This document shows positions 28,103 through 34,425 of a DNA stretch of 64,000 nucleotides, piece by piece (position 1 is the stretch's first letter; each line of letters starts with the position of its first letter). The notes beneath the pieces were generated by a model. It did no database searches. It had not been told where the DNA came from and saw nothing but the letters and a program-made list of their open reading frames with translations. The stretch is from Pelagerythrobacter marensis (GTDB taxonomy: Bacteria; Pseudomonadota; Alphaproteobacteria; Sphingomonadales; Sphingomonadaceae): positions 931,001-995,000 of the forward strand of contig NZ_CP144918.1 of assembly GCF_036700095.1 (NCBI RefSeq), read 5' to 3'. Made by a program: the position numbers and the translations under genes.

Positions 28103-29230
28103 ATGATCGGCCGCAAACTTTCCGCCTGGCAGCGCGCCGGGCTGCTCGACGAGCAGACGGCGGCGGCGATCCGCGCCTACGAGGCGGACCATGCGCGGCC
28201 GCTGGCGCTGTGGGCCGTGATCGGCATCGGCGCGCTTGCCATCGGCCTGGGCCTGGTATCGGTCGTTGCCGCGAACTGGGAGGATATTCCCGGCCGCTTG
28301 CGCCTGGCGGTGCACTTCGCCTCGCTCGCGGCGCTGGCCGTCCTGCTCTGGCGCGGGCCGGGCGAGCGGCCGTGGGCGCAGGAAGCCGCGCTGTTCGTGT
28401 TCGGCGCGCTCGGCCTCGCGTTCTTCGGACACCTCGGCCAAGTCTATCAGACCAGCGCGCCGCTGTGGCAGCCGCTGTCGCTGTGGCTGGTGCTGTTCGG
28501 GCCTGCGATCCTGCTGCGCGGGGCGAGCTGGCTCACCGCGATCCTGCTTGCCGGCGTTGCCGTCTGGGCGAGCTGGGCATTTGCCGACACGGCGGGGCCG
28601 CTGTTCGGCGCCGAACAGCGCGCCGGCGCGGCGATCGGGCTGGCGACCGCCCTGCCGGTCCTGCTGGCCCCGCTCGGCGCCGCGATGCGGGGGCGCGACG
28701 GACGCGGGGATTTCTGGCGGCGGTTCGAACAACTCGGCTTCGCCTACGCGATCGGCTGTGCCTCGCTGGTCGCAGTGGCAAGCGGTTTCGGCGAACCGGA
28801 CGGCGATGGGCTGTTCTCTTTCGGTGCCCGGATGGCCCAGGTCGTGGTCGGGCTCGCCGCGGCGGCCCTGCTGGTCGGCGCCCGGCGCGACAGATCGGGG
28901 CAGGCGCTGGGCGGGGCCGTTGCCGGAGCGGCCTTGACGATCCTTCTCAGCCGCATGGTCGACGGCAGCCAGCTGGGCGCGGCGCTCCTGTTCATGGCGC
29001 TGTGGATCGGCGTCGCGCTGGCCGCGCTGCACGGCGGCTGGCGGGACGTGTTCCAGCTGGCGGTCGCGGCCGTGGCGGCGCGGCTGGTGATCCTCAGTTT
29101 CGAGCTTGCGAGCGACTTGCTGACCAGCGGGTTCGGCCTGATCGTTGCCGGCGTGTTGATCCTCGGCGTCGCGTGGGCCGCGGTGCGGCTGTCGCGCCAT
29201 TTTGCGCCGCCGCGGGAAGAAACGGCATGA
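28103..29230 (+). CDS. DUF2157 multi-pass membrane protein
   Basis: A 375-residue inner-membrane protein with about ten hydrophobic helices. The N-terminal RKLSAWQRAGLLDEQTAAAIRAYE and following WAVIGIGALAIGLGLVSVVAANWEDIP segments are the DUF2157 signature. No function is established for the family. It overlaps the next gene by ATGA and is typically paired with a GDYXXLXY protein, as here. Confidence 0.85.
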   Translation: MIGRKLSAWQRAGLLDEQTAAAIRAYEADHARPLALWAVIGIGALAIGLGLVSVVAANWEDIPGRLRLAVHFASLAALAVLLWRGPGERPWAQEAALFVFGALGLAFFGHLGQVYQTSAPLWQPLSLWLVLFGPAILLRGASWLTAILLAGVAVWASWAFADTAGPLFGAEQRAGAAIGLATALPVLLAPLGAAMRGRDGRGDFWRRFEQLGFAYAIGCASLVAVASGFGEPDGDGLFSFGARMAQVVVGLAAAALLVGARRDRSGQALGGAVAGAALTILLSRMVDGSQLGAALLFMALWIGVALAALHGGWRDVFQLAVAAVAARLVILSFELASDLLTSGFGLIVAGVLILGVAWAAVRLSRHFAPPREETA

Positions 29231-29718
29231 CGCGGCGTTTCGCCCTGGCGGCGGCACTCGCGCTCCCGCTCGCGGGGCTTGCGGCGAGCTGGGCCGCGGC
29301 GGAATATTCGTCGCGGCAGGGGACCGTCTGGCACGTGCCCATCGCGGGGTACGACCCGCGCGATATCCTGCGCGGACACTACGTGATTTACACGTATGAA
29401 TGGCCCGGCCTCGAAACCGCGCCGCGCGGCGCGGGGGCCGGGGACACGTTGTGCCTGGAAGGCGATGCGCCGCATCTGACGCGCGCATTCCCGCGGCGAG
29501 GGCAGGCCTGCGAGGCATTCGTGACGGCGCGCGGGGGATGGAACGATCCCGAAGGCGGGCTGGCGACCGGGCGGCTCTATGTCCCGCAGGACCGCGCGGC
29601 CGCGCTGGAACGCCGGCTGGCCGATCCCGCGTTGCAGGGCATGGTGCATATCCGGGTGCGCGAGGATGGCCACCTCACCCCGCTCGACATCGCATTCCGC
29701 CCGCGAACGCCAGACTAA
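29227..29718 (+). CDS. GDYXXLXY-family membrane-anchored protein
   Basis: A 163-residue protein with an N-terminal hydrophobic helix (about 5-25) and the motif the family is named for in the form RGHYVIYTYEW, preceded by DPRDIL. The family is a small exported domain of unknown function encoded next to DUF2157 proteins. Two Cys residues (CLEGDAP, CEAFV) may bond. Its stop is followed directly by the palindromic repeat region. Confidence 0.8.
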   Translation: MTRRFALAAALALPLAGLAASWAAAEYSSRQGTVWHVPIAGYDPRDILRGHYVIYTYEWPGLETAPRGAGAGDTLCLEGDAPHLTRAFPRRGQACEAFVTARGGWNDPEGGLATGRLYVPQDRAAALERRLADPALQGMVHIRVREDGHLTPLDIAFRPRTPD

Positions 29719-29741
29719 CGCGCCGCCGACAACCACCCGAG

Positions 29742-29926
29742 CCCCAGCGCAGGCTGGGGCCTCAGGCCGCTGGCGCTGCGCCCGATAACCCTCCGCGCAC
29801 CCAGCGCAGGCGGGGACCTCAGGCCGCCGACACACCGCCCGATACCTTCCCGAGCCCCAGCGCAGGCTGGGGCCTCAGGCCGCTGGCGTGTCGCCCGATA
29901 GCACGAGGTCCCAGCCTGCGCTGGGA
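29742..29926. repeat. Left group of REP-like palindromes
   Basis: Four copies of an 18-bp palindrome lie here. CCCCAGCGCAGGCTGGGG is exact at 29742-29759 and 29855-29872; a decayed form lies near 29800-29816; an inverted form with T/A ends is at 29909-29926. Between them a spacer reading roughly CCTCAGGCCGCTGGCG then CGCCCGATA repeats. These are extragenic palindromes that could form hairpins in DNA or RNA. Confidence 0.88.
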
Positions 29927-29960
29927 CTCGGAAAGGGGGTCGGGTTATGGCAAAAATGAC

Positions 29961-29989
29961 TTGACAATTGTAACCTATTGGGTTATAGG
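29961..29989 (+). promoter_or_regulatory. Sigma-70-type promoter
   Basis: TTGACA (29961-29966, consensus -35), 17 bases, then TATAGG (29984-29989) as the -10. It lies in a notably AT-rich island within GC-rich sequence and does not face a gene: the nearest rightward annotated start is more than 3.6 kb away. Confidence 0.65.
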
Positions 29990-29995
29990 AGCCCC

Positions 29996-30310
29996 GCCAG
30001 TCCACTCTGGCACACAGCGACGGGGGCGGAGCGTGTACGCGTCACGCAGGCCGCTTCGTCCAGACGGCCGGTGCCTCGGGGGGCTAGTGACCTTTTAGAG
30101 AAAGCCCCCTTTGCCGGTTTGCGAGGAGTTTTCGGGGGACCTGTCCCTTTCGGCCCTGCGGTGGGCCTCAACGCCGCAGAGCCCAGGGATGCCCCCGACG
30201 GATACGGTGCCGGCGAGCCCTGGCCGTATCTCGCCTCGCAGCCCTTAAGGGCCGAGCGAAAGGTTGCCGTAACCCCTTTCGCCGTTCGCAACGATGTTAC
30301 CAAGGCAACC
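29996..30310 (+). ncRNA. Candidate structured non-coding RNA
   Basis: Downstream of the promoter the sequence is packed with perfect stems: GCCAG/CTGGC (29996-30011), GCGTG/CACGC (30031-30047), GGCCG/CGGCC (30049-30069), GGGGGCT/AGCCCCC (30079-30109), CTGCGG/CCGCAG (30156-30179), GATACGG/CCGTATC (30201-30230), the self-paired GCCCTTAAGGGC (30241-30252), and GGTTGCC-GTAAC with GTTAC-GGCAACC (30262-30310). The last competes with GCGAAAGG/CCTTTCGC (30256-30282), so two folds are possible. I find no signatures of RNase P RNA, tmRNA (no TTCGA T-arm), SRP RNA or known riboswitches. Open frames of about 110 codons exist on both strands but look unlike coding sequence. Confidence 0.5.
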
Positions 30311-30353
30311 CTGTGACGCCCAGGTGGCAATCCTGTGATGCCCAGGCGGCACC
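30311..30353. repeat. 22-base tandem repeat
   Basis: CCTGTGACGCCCAGGTGGCA is followed two bases later by CCTGTGATGCCCAGGCGGCA, a two-copy tandem with three substitutions, directly after the last stem of the candidate RNA. Confidence 0.7.
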
Positions 30354-30420
30354 GGCCGATTCCGTCCGCTTGCCTTCATGCCCCGGCGTAAGGTCCGCAC
30401 TCGCCAGCGGATGGTGGGGT

Positions 30421-30478
30421 GTGCCTGCTTGCCTGCTTTCCCGCTTCTCTCTCCCCCTTTCCTCTCCCCCCTCTCCGA
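30421..30478 (+). other. C/T-rich, G-poor tract
   Basis: Nearly all bases from about 30438 to 30476 are C or T on the plus strand. For a rightward transcript from 29997 this is the composition favoured by Rho for loading, so it might end the candidate RNA; no intrinsic terminator was seen. Confidence 0.35.
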
Positions 30479-30479
30479 T

Positions 30480-30607
30480 CCCCAGCGCAGGCTGGGGTCT
30501 CGTGCTATCGGGCATAGCGCCAGCGGCTTGAGGCCCCTGCCTTCGCAGGGGCTCGGGACGGTATCGGGCATAGCGCCAGTGGCCTGAGACCCCAGCCTGC
30601 GCTGGGG
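30480..30607. repeat. Right group of REP-like palindromes
   Basis: Three further units: CCCCAGCGCAGGCTGGGG (30480-30497), a variant with the same stem ends CCCCTGC/GCAGGGG (30534-30551), and the inverse CCCCAGCCTGCGCTGGGG (30590-30607), joined by spacers with TATCGGGCATAGCGCCAG. They are the same family as the units at 29742-29926 and bracket the candidate RNA. Confidence 0.88.
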
Positions 30608-30678
30608 CTCGGGAAGGTATCGGACGACGCGCCGGTGGCCTGCCATTCCGGCTTGCTGTGGGTCGGACTTGCCGAGCG

Positions 30679-33030
30679 CTAGATCGGGTTGCCGTCCTGG
30701 TCGCGGAAGATCTCGCGGCGGCCGACGTGGTTGGCGGGGCCGACCAGCCCTTCCTCCTCCATCCGTTCGATCCACTTGGCGGCGGTGTTGTAGCCCACGC
30801 CCATCTGGCGCTGGAGCCACGATCCGCTGGCCTTCTGGTTTTCGAACACGATCTGGCATGCCTGGCGGTACTTGCGCTCTTCGGGGTTGTCGCTCGCGGT
30901 CAGTTCGTCGTCGAAGCTGAAGCCGCCGTCCTCCGGCTCCTCGGTCACGGCGTCGACATATTCGGGCTTGCCCTGCCCGCGCCAGTGCTCGGCGACCGCT
31001 TCCACTTCCTCGTCGGAGACGAAAGGGCCGTGGACGCGGACCATGGCGCCCGAACTCGGCTTGTAGAGCATGTCGCCCTTGCCCAGCAGCTGTTCGGCGC
31101 CCTGTTCGCCCAGGATCGTGCGGCTGTCGATCCGGCTGGTGACGTTGAAGCTGATCCGCGTCGGCAGGTTCGCCTTGATCACCCCGGTGATGACGTCGAC
31201 CGAGGGGCGCTGCGTCGCCATGATCAGGTGAATGCCCGCCGCGCGCGATTTCTGGCTCAGCCGCTGGATCAGGACCTCGATCTCCTTGCCGACGGTGACC
31301 ATCAGGTCGGCCAGCTCGTCGACGATCAGCACGATCTGCGGCAGGGGCTGATAATCGAGCTGCTCTTCCTCGAACAGTTCCTCGCCCGTTTCGGGGTCGA
31401 AGCCGGTCTGCACCCGCCGGCCGAGCGGCTTGCCCTTGGCGATCGCGGCTTTCACCCGCTCGTTGAACGAATGGATGTTGCGCGAATTGATCGAGCTCAT
31501 CATCCGGTAACGCCGCTCCATCTCCTCGACCGCCCATTTCAGCGCGCGGACCGACTTGTGCGGCTCGGTCACGACTTGCGACAGCAGGTGCGGAATGTCG
31601 TCGTAGCTCTTGAGTTCGAGCACTTTGGGATCGATCAGGATCAGGCGGCATTCGTCGGGCGTAAAGCGATAGAGCAGGCTGAGCAGAATGCAGTTGAGCC
31701 CGACCGACTTGCCCGACCCGGTCGTGCCGGCGACCAGCAGGTGGGGCATCGCGGCGAGATCGGCGATGATCGGCTCGCCGGCGATGTCCTTGCCCAGGAT
31801 GATCGGCAGGCTGCCCTTGGCATTGGCAAAAGCCTCGCATGCGACCAGTTCCTTGAACGCGACCATCTGGCGGTGCGCATTGGGCAGTTCGATCCCCATC
31901 ACCGTCTTGCCCGGAATGGGCGAGACGCGGGCGCTGATCGCGCTCATGTTCCGCGCGATGTCTTCGGCCAGGCCGACCACGCGGCTGGCCTTGATCCCCG
32001 GGGCAGGCTCCAGCTCGTACATCGTCACCACCGGGCCGGTGCGCACGGCGGTGATTTCGCCCTTCACGTTGAAATCGTCGAGCACGGTTTCGAGCAGGCG
32101 GGCATTGCGTTCCAGCGCCAGGCGGTCGAGCTTGGGGCCGGTATCGGCCGGCGGCTCGGCCAGCAGGTCGAGGCTCGGCAACTCGAAGGCGGCGAACATG
32201 TCGCGCTGCTTCGCCTTGTCGAGCCGGGCGGGCCGCGGCGGCGCGCTGCGTTCGGCGATTTCGGGCGCGCGGCGCGGGGCCGCCCGTTCCTCGCGCTCGT
32301 CCGGCGCCTCCCCCGCAGTATCCTCGGCCCCGGTTTTCGCGGGCCGTTTCCGGCGCGGCAGGAAGGGCGCATCGCCGGCCGGCAACCCGGGCGCGCGGCG
32401 CAGAAACCCGGGCAAGGTCAAGAGCGCGCGCCAGTCGATCGCGAAAACGCGCGTGATCAGTGCGATGCCGCCGGCAAGGCAGGCCAGCGCCATTGCCAGG
32501 ATCGCCCAGCCGCGCCCGCTTTCGGGCAGGCGGCCGGCCAATGCCTCGATCGCGCCCGCGCCCAGCAGCCCGGCGATCCCCCCGGTCGATGCGGGCAGCG
32601 ATCCGCCCGGGCCGTCGAAGGCCAGCGAAAGGACGCTGGACAGCAGCACCATGGCGAGCACGAGCATCCCGACCGGCCGCAGCCAGTGCGTGTCGGTATC
32701 GCGGTCTTCCTCCTCCACGTCGCGCCACAGCTTGCGCGCGCCGACGTAGAGCAGGGGCAGCAGGAAGATGGCGGAGAGGCCGAACGCGAACAGCACCCGT
32801 TCGGCCGCCCAGGCGCCGCTCGGCCCCATCCAGTTGGCCACGTCGTCGCCCGCCGCGGCGGTCGAGGGGCTGGGGTCGGTCTGGGTATAGCTGACCAGCG
32901 CGAGCGTGAGAAACACCGCGCAGGCGAACAGCACGCCGGCCCCGGCCATCTGTGCGGCACGCCGCAGGCTGCGCCGGAAAGTGGCGCGCCAGTCGGTGGT
33001 CGGCGATTTGGCGGCCGCGCGAGTGGCCAT
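30679..33030 (-). CDS. ftsK: DNA translocase FtsK
   Basis: A 783-residue divisome-anchored DNA pump that clears the chromosome terminus and activates XerCD. Four to five membrane helices occupy about residues 25-205, a Pro/Arg/Glu linker follows, then the motor domain with Walker A GTTGSGKS near 435 and Walker B IVDELADLM, and the C-terminal winged-helix gamma domain (about 715-783, VGYNTAAKWIERMEEEGLV) that reads KOPS. Length is typical of alphaproteobacterial FtsK with a short linker. Confidence 0.96.
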   Translation of the reverse strand: MATRAAAKSPTTDWRATFRRSLRRAAQMAGAGVLFACAVFLTLALVSYTQTDPSPSTAAAGDDVANWMGPSGAWAAERVLFAFGLSAIFLLPLLYVGARKLWRDVEEEDRDTDTHWLRPVGMLVLAMVLLSSVLSLAFDGPGGSLPASTGGIAGLLGAGAIEALAGRLPESGRGWAILAMALACLAGGIALITRVFAIDWRALLTLPGFLRRAPGLPAGDAPFLPRRKRPAKTGAEDTAGEAPDEREERAAPRRAPEIAERSAPPRPARLDKAKQRDMFAAFELPSLDLLAEPPADTGPKLDRLALERNARLLETVLDDFNVKGEITAVRTGPVVTMYELEPAPGIKASRVVGLAEDIARNMSAISARVSPIPGKTVMGIELPNAHRQMVAFKELVACEAFANAKGSLPIILGKDIAGEPIIADLAAMPHLLVAGTTGSGKSVGLNCILLSLLYRFTPDECRLILIDPKVLELKSYDDIPHLLSQVVTEPHKSVRALKWAVEEMERRYRMMSSINSRNIHSFNERVKAAIAKGKPLGRRVQTGFDPETGEELFEEEQLDYQPLPQIVLIVDELADLMVTVGKEIEVLIQRLSQKSRAAGIHLIMATQRPSVDVITGVIKANLPTRISFNVTSRIDSRTILGEQGAEQLLGKGDMLYKPSSGAMVRVHGPFVSDEEVEAVAEHWRGQGKPEYVDAVTEEPEDGGFSFDDELTASDNPEERKYRQACQIVFENQKASGSWLQRQMGVGYNTAAKWIERMEEEGLVGPANHVGRREIFRDQDGNPI

Positions 33031-33107
33031 GGCGATTCCCCTGATGCGAGCGGGCAGTATGAATCCTCGGCGAGTCCGCCGTCAAGCGCCCGTCGGGCGG
33101 CCGTGCG

Positions 33108-33641
33108 TCACACCAGCCCGTCGATCGCCGCCCAGCGCGGCCAGTCCAGCTCCTCCGCCCGGGCCGCGGTCATTCCGCCGAGCGCGATCACCGGCATCCG
33201 CGCCCGCGCCGCGAGCGCGCGAAAGCGCATCGGGCCCAGCGTCGGCGCATCGGGGTGCGAGCGTGTCGGGAAGACCGGCGACAGCGTGACGGCATCGGCG
33301 CCGATCGCGTTCGCCGCCTCGATCCCGCGGGCATCGTGCGCGGTGGCGATTCGCAGCCGACCGTCGCCCGGGCCGATCCGCCGTGCCGGCCCGTAAAGCC
33401 CGTGCGCGCCCCAGGCGCGCGCTTCGCCGGCGCTGCCCGACAGGACCACGCGGTGGCCGCATTCGCGGGCGATCTGGGCGAGAACCGCATACCGTTCGCG
33501 GCGCGGCTCCGGCGCCAGATGGTAATGGCGATAGACGAAGCCCGACCCTGCAGGCAGCGATCGCAGCGCCTGTTCCAGCCGCGCGTCGTTGCGCGCATCG
33601 GAAAGCAGCCAGAGGTTGGGAAGGGTATGATTTCGCTGCAC
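33108..33641 (-). CDS. Thiamine phosphate synthase-like protein
   Basis: A 177-residue TIM-barrel protein of the ThiE/TenI family. Visible blocks are the start HTLPNLWLLSDARND, ATAHDARGIEAANAIGADAVTLSPVFPTRSHP (ThiE phosphate-loop-like with SPVFPT), and the terminal VIALGGM loop. ThiE joins the thiazole and pyrimidine halves of thiamine; this one is short and lacks part of the N-terminal substrate region, so it may be a TenI-like relative. The start is a GTG at 33641. It is divergent from yggS across 22 bases. Confidence 0.78.
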   Translation of the reverse strand: MQRNHTLPNLWLLSDARNDARLEQALRSLPAGSGFVYRHYHLAPEPRRERYAVLAQIARECGHRVVLSGSAGEARAWGAHGLYGPARRIGPGDGRLRIATAHDARGIEAANAIGADAVTLSPVFPTRSHPDAPTLGPMRFRALAARARMPVIALGGMTAARAEELDWPRWAAIDGLV

Positions 33642-33663
33642 GGTGCCGCTATAGCGCCCTGCG

Positions 33664-34326
33664 ATGAAAAACACAGACACTCCCCTGCAGCAGGTTCGCG
33701 AGCGCATCGCCCGGGCATGCAAGGTCGCCCGCCGCGATCCGGCCGAGGTGACGCTGGTGGCGGTGAGCAAGACGCACCCCGCCGCCGCGATCGAGCCGCT
33801 CCTGCACGAAGGGCAGCGGGTCTTCGGCGAAAACCGGGTGCAGGAAGCGCAAGCCAAGTGGCCGGCGCTGCGCGAAGCCTGGCCCGATGTCCGGCTGCAC
33901 CTGATCGGGCAGCTCCAGTCGAACAAGGCGGACGATGCGGTGGCCCTGTTCGACTGCATCCATTCGCTCGACCGGCCCAGCCTGCTCAAGGCCCTGGTCA
34001 GGGCGATGGACAAGGCGGGCAGCCGGGTCCCGTGCTTCATCCAGGTCAATGTCGGCGAGGAAGAGCAGAAGGGCGGGTGCGCGCCGGGCGATCTGGCCGG
34101 CTTCGTCGCGCGCGCGCGCGATGCGGATATTCCGCTCGCCGGCCTGATGTGCATTCCCCCGCTGGCGATCGAGCCGGCGCCGTTTTTCGCGTTCCTCGAC
34201 AAGCTCGCCCGTGACAACGGCCTCGACGGCCGGAGCATGGGCATGAGCGGCGATTACGAAACCGCCGTCATGCAGGGCGCGACCCATGTGCGCGTGGGCA
34301 CCGCGCTGTTCGGCGAGCGGGCCTGA
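33664..34326 (+). CDS. YggS-family PLP homeostasis protein
   Basis: A 220-residue fold-III PLP-binding protein with the Schiff-base Lys36 in LVAVSKTHP, the FGENRVQEA segment, HLIGQLQSNK and the C-terminal MGMSGDYETAV phosphate-binding loop. YggS/PLPBP controls free pyridoxal phosphate and has no known catalytic activity. Length matches the family. It ends at the bidirectional terminator. Confidence 0.94.
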   Translation: MKNTDTPLQQVRERIARACKVARRDPAEVTLVAVSKTHPAAAIEPLLHEGQRVFGENRVQEAQAKWPALREAWPDVRLHLIGQLQSNKADDAVALFDCIHSLDRPSLLKALVRAMDKAGSRVPCFIQVNVGEEEQKGGCAPGDLAGFVARARDADIPLAGLMCIPPLAIEPAPFFAFLDKLARDNGLDGRSMGMSGDYETAVMQGATHVRVGTALFGERA

Positions 34327-34340
34327 CGGGCGACCCCGCG

Positions 34341-34372
34341 AAAAAGAAAGGGGCGCTCGCCGGCGCCCCTTT
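34341..34372. terminator. Bidirectional terminator between yggS and the TonB receptor
   Basis: AAAGGGGCGC (34347-34356) pairs with GCGCCCCTTT (34363-34372) around six bases. A-rich sequence at 34341-34349 gives a T tract on the minus strand, so it can end both the rightward yggS and the leftward receptor transcripts. Confidence 0.85.
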
Positions 34373-34379
34373 CCGATCC

Positions 34380-34416
34380 GATCCGGTCCGATACGATCCG
34401 GTCCGATACGATCCGG
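34380..34416. repeat. 15-base tandem repeat
   Basis: GATCCGGTCCGATAC is repeated twice head to tail (34380-34394 and 34395-34409) with a partial third copy, just outside the 3' end of the TonB receptor gene. Confidence 0.85.
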
Positions 34417-34425
34417 CGGCAGCGA

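Noticed and set aside
29978-30316. A 112-codon rightward frame over the candidate RNA, and a 115-codon one on the other strand
   Set aside because: Neither has a clear ribosome binding site, a recognisable domain or a composition like neighbouring genes; the shared stems explain both.
33108-33664. TPP riboswitch before the thiamine phosphate synthase-like gene
   Set aside because: Only 22 bases separate it from yggS and no CUGAGA/thi-box core is present.
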